Part shown: positions 13,201-23,113 of the stretch, piece after piece
Layout: each line of letters begins with the position of its first letter
Position numbering within the stretch: position 1 is the stretch's first letter
From: Prunella strophiata
Lineage: Eukaryota; Chordata; Aves; Passeriformes; Prunellidae
Direction: 5' to 3'
Assembly: GCA_036583965.1 (NCBI GenBank)
Contig: JAZBQD010000001.1
Location: 24,041,569 to 24,105,568 of the forward strand
Length of the DNA stretch: 64,000 nt
Notes under the pieces: generated by a model
Database searches by the model: none
Seen by the model: the letters and a program-made list of their open reading frames with translations, nothing else
What the model was told of the DNA's origin: nothing
Made by a program: the position numbers and the translations under genes

Positions 13201-14898
13201 CAGGGGCGCAGTTTTTCTCTTTGGAAGGCAGACACCCTGACAGGACTGTATTTCCTGACTCGTATTTCAGTTACAAAGTAGACGAAGAATTCGCAACACC
13301 CTTCAAAACTGTGGCCACCAAGAGTCTAGATTTTGACCCGTGGTCGAATAACCGAGTTGACGATGAAGTGTTTGAGACTAAATCAAGGGATGATGAGGCT
13401 AAGCCATTTGGTCTGGCAGTGGAAGACAGATCTCAAGCAACAACACCTGACACAACACCAGCCAGAACTCCAACAGATGAGAGTACGCCAACTAGCGAGC
13501 CCAACCCCTTCCCATTTCATGAGGGGAAGATGTTTGAGATGACTCGCAGTGGTGCAATTGACATGAGCAAGAGGGATTTTGTTGAAGAAAGACTCCAATT
13601 TTTTCAGATTGGTGAGCATACTTCTGAAGGGAAGTCAGGGGACAAGGGGGAAGGGGATAAAAGTACAGTCACTGCCATCACACAGCCACAGGCAGGGGAC
13701 AGCACTGTAGAAACAGACCTAGAGAGACCAGACCTAGAAACAACAGCAGTTGAAAATAAGCCCGGCATCCAGGCCAGTGGAGATTGCATGGAACAAACAC
13801 TTGGTAGTAACTCACTGGAGAAATCTTCGGCAGCAGTAAACGCTTCCAAAGTTGATCCCAAATTGCGCACACCAATTAAAATGGGAATTTCTGCTTCCAC
13901 CATGACTCTGAAGAAAGATGGCCCTGGCGAAGTGACAGATAAGATAGAAGCTGTGATGCCAAGTGGTGAGGGATTAGAAAATGAAACTGTAGCAGTGATT
14001 GCGAGTTCAGCTTCTAGCCAGACGAGCTGTAGGCAAACAGAAAACACTGATTTTCCAAAAGATAATTTTAATAACAACAACAATTTGGATTCATCTGCTG
14101 TCCCTACAGATGATATTACCTGTAATGTAGTGCTAAAAGAACATTTGGAACCGAAATGTTCCCTCCAGAAAGCTAATCAAGCGAAAAGCACTTCAGGAAA
14201 AGGTACAGGGACAACACAAGGACACAGAGTAAGAGATAAGCAAAAACCACACGGAGAGCAGCAAAAGTCAACAGAGTTGGTAGGAGCTAGAGGAAAATCA
14301 AAGCTTCCTGTAAAGGCCAGCTCAGTAAAACAAGTCCTTTCCCAAAATAATCTCCAAAGCAATACAGGGAGTAAAATGAAAGAGGCTAGTAAGCCTGACA
14401 AAGCAAAACAAAATAATTCTTCTCCCTGTCTAGAAGCAAGGTCTAGGATTCCTGTAAAAAACACACATAGGAGTAATCTAGCTAGAAGAACTCCAGCCCT
14501 GCCAAAACAAGAGCAGGTAGAGAAAGAAAAACCAAAACAACTTCCTTCTAAATTACCAGTAAAGGTAAGATCTACCTCCGTCACCATGACAACAGTTAAA
14601 GTAAAGAAAAATCAGCTTAGGGAGGTATGTAAACATTCTATTGAATATTTTAAGGGAATTAGTGGTGAGACATTAAAGCTTGTGGATCGTCTTTCTGATG
14701 AAGAGAAAAAGATGCAGTCAGAGGTCTCTGATGATGAAGAAGACAGTACATCAAGGAACACATCCTTATCAGAAGCTACTCAAGTTTACCTGCCTTCCAT
14801 TACACCGAAGTCTGCTAGAGACATGAGAACAGAGGCAGCATCTATAAAATCAAAGATTGAAAAGGCCGACAGTGAGAGGAGGAGGAGTAAGAGGACTG
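7214..14898 (+). CDS. ANK3: ANK3 giant neuronal exon (480/270-kDa ankyrin-G)
   Basis: A single exon of 7685 nt between AAACAG and GTGAGA. Starting from the split Ile codon it reads [20 protein letters not shown] and continues as ankyrin-G throughout. The first 400 residues are Ser/Thr-rich with repeated SP-[LIA]-[KR] motifs (SPIKS, SPLKS, SPIRS). A long acidic, largely unstructured tail follows, ending in a Lys/Ser-rich segment. This insert defines the giant ankyrin-G isoforms needed for axon initial segments, nodes of Ranvier and GABA-A receptor stability (established knowledge). The reading frame changes twice, each by +1: frame 1 to about 9220, frame 2 to about 11170, frame 3 to the end. 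Subtracting two bases gives 7683 nt, which is 2 + 2560 codons + 1, exactly the phase needed by the flanking exons. The disruptions are therefore probably sequence errors rather than gene death. Confidence 0.97.
8734..8787 (+). other. ANK3: GABARAP-binding LIR motif in giant exon
   Basis: The translation [18 protein letters not shown] matches the ankyrin-G LIR, whose core is W-x-E-F followed by an amphipathic helix. The mammalian counterpart reads WIEF or WTEF followed by SSEEIREARQ. The Trp codon is 8743-8745 and the Phe codon 8752-8754. In mammals this Trp binds GABARAP and is needed to keep GABA-A receptors on the somatodendritic surface (established knowledge). The core and helix are conserved here; R to D in the helix is a notable charge change. 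Confidence 0.85.
9220..9223 (+). other. ANK3: Frameshift 1: extra G in a G4 run
   Basis: Upstream the frame encodes [10 protein letters not shown], then terminates at 9280-9282. One base later the next frame gives [13 protein letters not shown], the expected ankyrin-G continuation. Reading GGG instead of GGGG at 9220-9223 joins the two perfectly. A homopolymer miscall is the likeliest cause. Confidence 0.85.
10997..11008 (+). other. ANK3: SxIP motif (SKIP) for EB1/EB3 binding
   Basis: The codons encode S-K-I-P followed by VKK, in a basic, Ser-rich context typical of end-binding-protein ligands. Mammalian 480-kDa ankyrin-G is known to recruit EB proteins through SxIP motifs in its tail. Degenerate SKLP copies occur nearby (SKLPVY) and twice near the exon end (SKLPVK). 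Confidence 0.7.
11150..11185 (+). other. ANK3: Frameshift 2: one extra base, exact position uncertain
   Basis: The second giant-exon frame ends [14 protein letters not shown] with a stop at 11195-11197. The third frame takes over with [14 protein letters not shown], which matches mammalian ankyrin-G (…SDNVKKQRTEM…). The shift is +1. This stretch is poorly conserved, so the extra base can only be placed between about 11150 and 11185. Candidates are the AAAGGGAAAG run or TCTCAG. Confidence 0.75.
14442..14453 (+). other. ANK3: SxIP motif (SRIP) for EB1/EB3 binding
   Basis: The codons encode S-R-I-P followed by VKNTHR, identical in core to the mammalian ankyrin-G tail motif. It lies in the Lys-rich region that would contact microtubule plus-end proteins at the axon initial segment. 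Confidence 0.7.
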
Positions 14899-15474
14899 GT
14901 GAGAATGAAGGCAGTCAGGTTTCTGGAGCTCTCATGGCTCACCTCGTGGAGATCAAGCCTAGTTTGTAAAACTTTCAACTTGTTGATCCTAGTGCATGAA
15001 CTGTTGTGATTGCCTGTGGAGTGACTTAACTGTAGTTTTCATTCTGTCATTGTCATCTGTATGTGCTGTCTTATTCTCTTTTTTCTTCCTTCAAACAAAT
15101 TCTGTACTGTAGAAAGCTAGTGAAGCATGCCAAAGACATTAATGTAACTCAGAAATTGATGTAACTCAGAAATTGAAAGATGTCTTTTGTGACAGTATAT
15201 TTGTTCTGTCAAAGTAGAGAAAATAGGCAATAATCTGGCCTTGGTGGTTTTCACCAGTAATTGAACAACTTGTCTACAGTCTAACAGCTAGATTGTCAGC
15301 ATGTTTGGTTTCATTACACGACATCATGTAGTTTTACATTTTGGCTTTACACAGGTGAAAATCTAAAAGCTGTGAAAAAATTTTGTTTTGTAGGTTATTA
15401 GGTCACACAACCATTCTAGTAAACAATATAAGCACTGTCAACTTAGTCAATTAAAGCTTATTATTTATAATAAA
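14899..15474 (+). other. ANK3: Candidate giant-exon read-through tail with intronic poly(A) signal
   Basis: If the donor at 14899 is not used, the frame runs on for 23 codons (ending ALMAHLVEIKPSL) to TAA at 14967-14969. An AATAAA lies at 15469-15474, followed within about 30 nt by a GT-rich stretch (TATTGTGGTTTTCTGTG), the arrangement of a working cleavage site. Such a transcript would encode giant ankyrin-G without death and regulatory domains. This is inference; the same 639-nt interval is an ordinary intron in the main gene model. Confidence 0.3.
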
Positions 15475-15537
15475 CTGTTATCCGGTATTGTGGTTTTCTG
15501 TGCAAAACCTTTTTAATTGAGAAATTGTAAATCACAG

Positions 15538-15612
15538 GTCCACAGAGTCCATGTGAACGGACAGATATAAGGATGGCAATTGTAGCTGATCACCTAGGAC
15601 TTAGCTGGACAG
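15538..15612 (+). CDS. ANK3: ANK3 exon, start of death domain
   Basis: The exon is 75 nt (two bases, 24 codons, one base) between ATCACAG and GTAAGC. It encodes PQSPCERTDIRMAIVADHLG followed by LSWT, identical to mammalian ankyrin-G. The first helix of the death domain starts at IRMAIVADHLG. The exon joins either the giant exon (Gly codon GGT) or exon 3820-3901 (Ser codon AGT). Confidence 0.96.
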
Positions 15613-16462
15613 GTAAGCTTTTCTGCTTTAATATTGAAATCAGTCTTTGCTCTTGTATTTTTAGATGTTCTTTTACCAAAAGACTCAGCAAGACTGCATC
15701 AGGCTCTCCCAAATTCACAGCCAGGCCAGCTTCCCAAAATGTGCAATGTATTGCTGGGCAAAGATGCCTAATAGGAAATTATTCCTTGATCTTTCAGTAA
15801 ATCAAAGAGAAACGCAGAGAAAATAGCTAAATGGCTTTCCTCTCAGGATGCGCTCCCAAGAAGCTGAGAGGCTCTACCTGCCTGGGCTCAGGGCTGCTCC
15901 TGGGGTATTTCCTGTCCCTGGACTGCAGTTTTCCCCAAGCCCTGGTTGCAGGGAGCCCAGCCACCAGGCAAGTTGCTGCTGGAGGCTCTGCCCACCTGTG
16001 GCCCCCTGTGCTGGTGGGCAGAGCTGCCCTTCCTGGGCTCACAGCTGCAGCAGCCAGCTCTGCCAGGGCTCAGGTGACGACAGCACCAGTGCTGAGCTGC
16101 ACAGGCTGCTCCCAGGGGAATAACAATCAGGGGAATTTAACAGAGTTTATAAATTAGCAGTGGTGAGGCAATCTCCAGGGAGGGCTTTTTCATCATGTTT
16201 AAGTGGCTTATGGAGTAGAAGTGTGATAATCGCTCCCAGAGATGATTGAAATTCAAAATGATGTCTTAGGAAATTAAAGTGTGGGGATATAATGCCATGT
16301 CCATTGTTATCTGTAAAGTTTGTGTCAGGGAGTTTTGTTGATGTCTCTGTGACCTATGAAAGTTAGCATTTTTAAGCTTGACAAGACAATTGAGGGATTT
16401 GTGCTTTCTTTGGTATTTTTTGCTTTGTTTTCTTTTCTCGCTTGCTTTTTTTGTCTTTATAG
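15613..16462 (+). other. ANK3: ANK3 intron
   Basis: This 850-nt intron is GC-richer between about 15840 and 16110, where several open frames overlap in different frames without recognisable content. It ends in a good pyrimidine tract before TTTATAG. Confidence 0.75.
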
Positions 16463-16594
16463 AACTGGCAAGAGAACTGAATTTTTCTGTGGATGAAATA
16501 AATCAAATCCGAGTAGAAAACCCAAATTCTCTTATTGCTCAAAGCTTCATGTTATTAAAAAAATGGGTTACCAGAGATGGGAAAAATGCTACAA
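16463..16594 (+). CDS. ANK3: ANK3 exon, death domain core
   Basis: The exon is 132 nt (two bases, 43 codons, one base). The translation [20 protein letters not shown] continues [20 protein letters not shown], the central helices of the ankyrin death domain. Only Ser to Ala in SLIAQ differs from the mammalian sequence I recall. Death-domain helices normally mediate homotypic contacts; in ankyrins the partner is not firmly established. The donor is GTAAGT. Confidence 0.97.
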
Positions 16595-17608
16595 GTAAGT
16601 TCAAGTAGTTACTTTTGTTGTTTTATAAGAAAAAAACATCATCTGTTACCAAATTGAAGAAAACATTATGAATGTCCTTCACAAACCATCAATGAAAAAA
16701 GAAGTTTCAGTTACATTTTTACCAGGAGTCAGAAATATGTCATATTTATTCACTATATATGCAGAAGGAAATGATCTGTTCTCCACATCCATAATTGATG
16801 GGACAGGTAATGAACTTGAGCTCCAGTAAAGAAAATTATAGGCAAAACTTTCCAATAGCAAGGAATGTGGAACATGGAAATGACTTCCTGGAAAATTTAG
16901 GTAGTCTCACAGTATTGCAGGTCATAGAAAAAGACTAAGCTTCTTCCTATGAGGAGTGATGGAGACACTGATTCTGTGCTGATGATTCTGGGTTTGTCTG
17001 TACATTTCACCTGAATTGCTCAAACTGAAAGAGAGGGGTTGATTTTTGTGAGGTGTGGATGGTGTTCATTACCCTTCTCTGATCCACAAACCCCTTCACA
17101 CCATTTGAGTCTCCTTTGATCTCTTTCCCTGTAGAAGTAATTTCCAGTATTACTGTGTTCCCACAACAGGATTATTGTAAATGAGATTTCATGATGTACT
17201 GCATGAATAGCCTTATATGCATTATTACCTACATGGCTGCCTATTCTGCCTCAAAACAGAATGGTAAAAGGATTTTTACTCTCCCTTTACACTCCAGTAA
17301 AAGGATATTTTGTATCAGTAGTAAGTAAATATGTTCTTTAGGAACTATCTGACCTTATTCTTTGTGCCTTTTGTGTTGTAATATAATTATACTTGAAGAA
17401 AGTATAGACTCTTAAAAGATGTGTGCCTTGAATAAGTAGGCAGCTGAATGACTGCTCAGACAAATGCTGGGGTTTGCTAAAACCAAAGGCATTGGGACAT
17501 GCCAGCAATTTGTAAGTAATGCAGTGTGAATGTAATTGAGAAAAATAATCACACAGTTCTGCAATGCTGAACCTTTTTCTGATGTTTTTTTTTTTTTTTT
17601 TTTTCCAG
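16595..17608 (+). other. ANK3: ANK3 intron
   Basis: This 1.0-kb intron is unique AT-rich sequence and ends in an 18-nt T tract before CCAG at 17605-17608. I saw no additional feature. Confidence 0.75.
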
Positions 17609-17752
17609 CTGATGCCTTAACTTCTGTATTGACAAAAATTAATCGAATAGATATTGTGACCCTGTTGGAAGGACCAATATTTGATTATGGAAATATTTCA
17701 GGCACCAGAAGTTTTGCAGATGAAAATAACGTATTTCATGATCCCATTGATG
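17609..17752 (+). CDS. ANK3: ANK3 exon, end of death domain
   Basis: The exon is 144 nt (two bases, 47 codons, one base). It encodes DALTSVLTKINRIDIVTLLE followed by GPIFDYGNISGTRSFADENN and FHDPID, near-identical to mammalian ankyrin-G. The last base G needs two bases from the next exon. Both 20597 (GT TAT) and the internal site 21182 (GT TGG) supply Gly. The candidate terminal exon at 19730 (TG TAT) would supply Val. Confidence 0.96.
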
Positions 17753-17906
17753 GTAATTGAATTCTGTAGTCATATTTAATTCAGTGACATGTCCAATAAT
17801 ACAATAATGTTGTATAAACTAGGCTTTAAAGAAAGATTGTAAGTTCTACAGGAACAAAAATTTTAAATGTGTAAAGGGGTTTTCTTCTCCTAAAGCATGA
17901 TGCAGT

Positions 17907-18460
17907 AGAATCATAGAATATCCTCAGCTGGAAGGGAGCCTATGAAGATCATCGAGTCCAGCTCCTGGCCCTGCACTGGACAGCCCCAAGAATCACACCA
18001 TGTGCCTGAGAGTGTTGTCCAAACACATCTTGAACTCTGGCAGGCTTGGTGCTGTGACCACTTCTCTGTTCCAGTGCCTGCCTGCCCTCTGGGTGAAAAT
18101 CCTCTTCCCAATATCCAGCCTAAACCTCCCCTGACATAGCTTCCTGCTGGCTCATGTTCAACTTCCCATCAACCAGGGCCCCCAGGTCCCTTTCTCCAGC
18201 CTCTCATTCCCCAGCCTGTACACACAGCCAGGGTTGCCCCATGCCTGGTGCAGAGCCCAGCACTTGCCTTTGTTAAACTTGTATGGCTGGTGATTGCCCA
18301 GCCCTCCCTGCCCTGGACGTGTCCACAGCTGCTCCCAGATTTCTATCATCAGCAAACTTCCTTAGTACACCTTCAAGTCCTGCATCCAAGTCATTTATGG
18401 GGATATGCAGCTTGCACATTAATATCTCAAATAATAAGGGTAGAGTCCCACAAATGTGTA
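17907..18460 (-). repeat. CR1 LINE fragment (5'-truncated, minus orientation)
   Basis: The sequence begins AGAATCATAGAATATCC, the reverse complement of the CR1 3' terminal octamer repeats. It continues with the typical GGAAGGGAGCC…AAGATCATCGAGTCCA, AAAATCCTCTTCCCAATATC and TTTCTATCATCAGCAAACTT segments. The element is inserted opposite to ANK3. Only the 3' part is present, with no intact ORF2, so it is a dead copy. Confidence 0.85.
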
Positions 18461-19729
18461 CCTGAGTAAACCTGTGTAAATGAGTAAACACTGGTTCCCA
18501 CCAGCCTCAGTGTCACTTGACAGGACCAAGTTTTCTCCTGCAACACTTGTCCTTTGAGGCTTGCCCATGTCTTTTTTTATGTACTTGGTATTTAATGCTT
18601 GACAATTTACCTGAAAATATTTGGCTTCTTGTCTAGATATGTAGTAGTAAAAGTTCTTAAAGGAAAAAAAAAAAAAATAGGAAGAACAAGGGGGGAAAAG
18701 TGCATAGTATTTGCATGGAATAAATTAATGTGCAATTCATTACCAAGCCTCTTTGAGACCTGTGAACAACGATTGCTTTATGATTTTCACTTGGACCATT
18801 TCTCCAATGGCAGTAGAAAAAAAAGAAAATGGTTTTTTAGTGCATGAGTGAATATATTTTTCAGTCTGCTAATGGGTAAAGTTGTGTAATAATTTTCTCA
18901 TGGAAGCTGTATCAACTGAAAGCAGAACTGTGCAGGTTAAATTTGTGTCAGATTAAAAGCAAAAATGAAATTCTCCTTGTAAAACAAAATTTCTGTGGAA
19001 GTGCTTATTATTTGTCAGTATATTGAAGATGCTAAATGTTGACTTTTTCTTGTTTCAAATGTTAGATAACAGGCACTGGATTATTATTTTGATTTTATTC
19101 ACTTGTATTATAAATAGCTCCTTAAATAAGATTTTTTTTTTTTTTGTAAGTAACATTTCTTTTGGTTTTTGTAATTTGTTCAATTATGTTTTGGCTTTCT
19201 CTGTATTTAGTAAGATTTTTTTTTTTTTCTTCAGAGCATATGAGCTCAGTGTACCTCCATTATTGAGCAGCATTGCTGGTCATTGGATCATTGCACTACA
19301 GAAATAGTTTTCTGTTGACATTTTAAGAAAGTTGCTCTTGAAATGTTGCTTGAGCCTTTCAGTAGTAGCATCAATGTTTTTATGAGAAAAGCGCTTCTCT
19401 GCAGTTGCTTTGTGTCTCTCCTCTTCTCTGAACCTTCCTCAAGCTTCCTTTCCTCACCAAGACCAGACCTCCTTTGCCTTTCTCTCGGCTGCTTCAGGAG
19501 ACAAAGCCCCAAGCCCTGTTGATGCACCTCCCCTTGCAGGCAGCACAATGTCCAGTTAACCCCACAGCATGTGTTTTTTCCTTTCCTAGGTTGTCCAACC
19601 TCATTTGCCAGAATGCCAGCTTAAGGTTTTGTTGCCATTTTTTTATGTGTATATTCAGTTTAATCCTTTTGTATGTTTTTTTTTTCTTTTATGTTTTCAT
19701 CAATTTTTCTTTTCTCTTTATTTGATCAG

Positions 19730-19848
19730 TGTATCTGATTGTACCAATGTCACCAAGATCACCTCAATCTTCAAGATCACCAAGATCTCCTTACTCACCA
19801 CAGTCCTCTCACCCGAATAACTTCACTGTACCTGAAATATTCATATAG
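19730..19848 (+). CDS. ANK3: Candidate alternative ANK3 terminal exon (SPR-repeat tail)
   Basis: After a very strong pyrimidine-rich acceptor ending TTTGATCAG, two bases TG complete the split codon left by exon 17609-17752. The frame then reads YLIVPMSPRSPQSSRSPRSP and on to PEIFI, stopping at TAG 19846-19848 after 38 codons. The tail is built from tandem SPR/SPQ units. AATAAA signals cluster at 20181-20208 with a GT-rich element just beyond. The result would be an ankyrin-G ending right after the death domain. I do not recognise this peptide from mammalian ANK3, so this is inference from acceptor, phase and poly(A) layout. Confidence 0.35.
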
Positions 19849-20180
19849 CTCTCCCTTGTTTGTTCTTTTATCCCTTTGTTAATTTCCTTACTTTAGTTTT
19901 TTTATCCTGCTGTGTATTTAGATCTACTATCTTTTAGTATCCTCATTGGGATCCATTTCTGTTCTTCATTCTTCAACTAGTCCATTCTTGTATTCCATGG
20001 TTAAATTGGAGGTATATGCTAGTAACACTGTATTTCTGGTATTGTGTATTTTTATATAAAAGCATATTAAAAATGTGGACCTGTTTTAGAAAGAATACCT
20101 ACTGACAAAAAAGTGGCTGTCCTATGTTGTGATCTACTGCTGTCTTTAAAATCTGTTCATTTAACTTCCAAATTAAAAAA

Positions 20181-20208
20181 AATAAATAAATAAAAACTTG
20201 GAAATAAA
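20181..20208 (+). terminator. Clustered intronic poly(A) signals
   Basis: AATAAA occurs at 20181, 20185, 20189 and 20203, followed by a GT-rich stretch (TTGTCTTGTGTGT) at 20236-20248. This would serve the candidate terminal exon at 19730. A-rich low-complexity sequence can produce such hits by chance. Confidence 0.4.
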
Positions 20209-20596
20209 GATTTACACAATATGACTGCAAGAGATTGTCTTGTGTGTAAAGGACAACCACCCATGTCCACATTTGATTTATTGCATGCCCATAAGACAAT
20301 CTGCTGTAGCTTGAAAATGTTTAAAATGGCTGCACAAGCAATTGCTGAAAACTTTACAGACTATTAAAAAAATAGTCAGAAGTACTGGCTTCACTGTAAT
20401 GTTCACTGGCAGTACTCATTCTTTGTTCCATCTCTTTAGGACAAAGTAACAAAATCTATCAGAACTGCATTGGTTCTTATACACCTGCACCTCCTTGTGT
20501 GTTTCATACTTCATGTAACCCATGAATCATTTGGCATTTGCTTATTTGTTGCTCCACGTTTCATCCCAGTCAGTCCAAATGTGCTGTCTTCCTTAG

Positions 20597-21269
20597 GTTA
20601 TCCCTCCATTCAAGTGGAACTGGAAACTCCCACTGGGTTGCGCTTCGTGCCGCCCACCCCTTTGCTCCAGGACGATTTCCTTAGCGACACCTCTAGCCTA
20701 GAGTCACCCCTTAGAACTCCCAGTAGACTGAGTGACGTGTTAGTGACCTCCCAGGGACACGTAGATGGTACAGCAGCAGCACCGCCAGTGGTGACTGAAG
20801 AGGACACTTCCCTGGATGACAGCAGAGTTGATTTCTCAGAGCCTAGAGAAGGAACACCTAAAGATATTTCCGTAGGCGAGAGCCAGTTGGAGGAAGTGGA
20901 CCTTAAAGATTTTCCGCGGTATCTTGGTAGTTATGGCGGGATATCCAAAGATGCTAAACAAAGGCAGAGTGAAGAGACTAGTAAAAGAGGAGTGAGGACT
21001 GAACAGCCTGAGAGAGAAAAGTCTGGTACTGATGAGGAGATGGCGGCAGAGAAGTTTAAGTCTCTGTTTGAGGACATTCATCTGGAAGAAGGAGCTGAGT
21101 CTGAGGAGATGACGGAAGAAAGAGTGTGGTCAATTCTTAGAGGTGTTCAACAAGCAGAACGCGAAATGTCTTCAATTGCAGGTTGGCAGCCTGACTCCTC
21201 CAGCGTCTCCGAGGCGCCGACGTCGGGACGCAGGATAGGCGGCAGCCTGCTGGATCGCCTGGACGAGAG
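20597..21269 (+). CDS. ANK3: ANK3 C-terminal regulatory exon (long form)
   Basis: The exon is 673 nt (two bases, 223 codons, two bases) from CTTCCTTAG to GTGAGC. It starts YPSIQVELETPTGLRFVPPT and contains SPLRTPSRLSD, then an acidic region. A predicted helical segment follows (EKFKSLFEDIHLEEGAES, then QQAEREMSSI), and the exon ends GGSLLDRLDE. This matches the ankyrin-G segment after the death domain, which modulates intramolecular contacts and isoform-specific binding (established knowledge). An in-frame internal acceptor at 21180-21181 gives a much shorter version. It splices to 23114 through a split Ser codon. Confidence 0.93.
21180..21269 (+). other. ANK3: Internal alternative acceptor within the C-terminal exon
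   Basis: TCTTCAATTGCAG ends at 21181, and GT TGG CAG follows in the same phase as the exon start, so exon 17609-17752 can join here to give DGWQPDSSS. Mammalian 480-kDa ankyrin-G has the corresponding DGWQNETSS junction, which supports real use of this site. Selecting it removes 195 codons. Confidence 0.75.
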
Positions 21270-23113
21270 GTGAGCACCCCTGGGCTGCAGTGTGTGTGTC
21301 AGCAGGCTGCCCACACTGCCTCCAGCAGCACTGCACGGGCTGCTGTTCTCTGAGAGAACATCTTTGATTTGGCCTCAGATATGTTTGTCTTTAAAAATGT
21401 GTATTTATCAGGTTTCATTCTCGATGTAGGCATTTGAGAAGTGTTTCATATTGTCTTTAGCCGGTAATGTTTCTTTTCGCATTCTTTATCTTGTGTATTT
21501 CTATTTCCAATTCATCTCAGTGGTGCATAGATGTAGCTGGAATCAAGAACATTATCTGAAACCAGGATACTACATTACTCTAATTTTCGAGCACCTTTAT
21601 AGCAGTCATCCTTTCGATTTGCATCTCTTTGCCTTCCCTCAGATAATTGTTACTTTTGCCATAAGCCAATTTTTGAATTGTCACTTTTTATAACACTTGC
21701 TACAAGCGTATTATGTCATACTAATTTACTAGACTCCTAAAAAGATGAGTTACGAGGCATAAGAAGGTAAGGATGGTGATACCAAACCTGCCTAGTCCTG
21801 ATTGTTGTCTCCCAGCAGTAGCTGCAGAGGAAGGCGAGGGGATCTATGTGCTGCACTCTCCCAGGCTCCACTTATCTTTGACATAATGACCTGCTGAGAG
21901 GGAGCTTTCTATATATTTATCCTCAGTGAATTTCTCTTGTATGAGCTTTTCCAGCCTGCCCTTTCAGCACTGACAGTATGTGTTGTGCTGTTCAGCCCTG
22001 CTGGTGCCCACTGGGCAAGGGGTTCCTGTGATCACCAGTTGAAGGAGCCAGGTCTGCAGGAGCTATAAATCAGCACAGAATGATTATCTGCACACTGATC
22101 ATTTGTCTGTCAGCAGTTTATATCCTCTGCATCTCCGACTCAGGATGTTTTAAGATTCAAGGTAGCATTAGATGCTCTCTTGTCAAGTCCACTGGGAATT
22201 TGGTCATTGATTTCAGCAAATTCATTGTCTTTCAATACTGTAAAGCACATGAACTACTACTGATGTGGTTCCTCTTGTTAAGCAAGTGTTATTCTGCATT
22301 TTATATTGTGTTAAATTAGTGAAATAGATCACTTCTGGGAGTAAAAGGGCTTCCTTAAGAAGATATCAATTTCTAGCTAGATGAATTCACTTTGCTGTCT
22401 TTTGTAAGAGTTTTGCCAGCAAACAGCTGGCATATTTTCATATGTCAGAATTACACAGTCATAGTTTTTAACAGAAAGTGAGCAAAAATACAAGGGGAAA
22501 CTCTTTATCAGAAGTGCATGTGAAACCTCTCCATAGGTAATCTGACATAAAATTCTGGTCAGCTTTCTATCTTTTAGTCACCTTCCTTGCCTTTGGCTCT
22601 GCATATTATTGAGACTCTGCAGTATCTAAGGACTTATTAGCAGATAACCATATTTTTTTGAAGGCAAGACCTATCTGGATATATTGTACTTTGGGGAAAA
22701 AATAACTGGTAATTGCATGGTAACAGACACTTTCATCGCCTCTTTGATTAGAGAGTGGTTTAAAAATCAGTGCCTCGAGGCTTTAGCTCATGTTTATACA
22801 AGAGAACTGGTAGGTTTTGTGTATTTTTTTCCTCTTTTACTCCCCTCCACCAAGTGGAAGGAAATTAACATAAAACATTTGGCCTTGTTTCCAGTGTCCA
22901 CCGTGTTTTCATTGCTTCTGAAATGATGCCATGATGCAGAAGACAAGGTTATTAAATAGATTAATGTCTGCAAGTGGAATCTAAAATTTTACTTTTCTCT
23001 GTGTGAAATGCATGGGCTCAGACTGAAGACTCAGTAAGAGGCTTGGTGCTTTGCCCTTCTGCCTGTGGTTTAAGCCCTGACCAGCTGTCTATTCCTTTCT
23101 CTTTTTCTTGTAG
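21270..23113 (+). other. ANK3: ANK3 intron
   Basis: This 1.8-kb intron is unique sequence with no recognisable repeat, ending TTTTTCTTGTAG at 23102-23113. Confidence 0.75.

Larger units (their letters stand above)
17753..20596 (+). other. ANK3: ANK3 intron with CR1 and a candidate alternative exon
   Basis: This 2.8-kb intron holds a CR1 fragment (17907 to about 18460), poly-T runs near 19130-19145 and 19217-19230, and a phase-matched candidate terminal exon from 19730. The remainder is unremarkable AT-rich sequence. The acceptor for the next coding exon is CTTCCTTAG at 20588-20596. Confidence 0.8.

Noticed and set aside
18158..18491. Overlapping open frames on both strands at 18158-18491
   Set aside because: They lie inside the 3' part of a CR1 element, which is not coding there.
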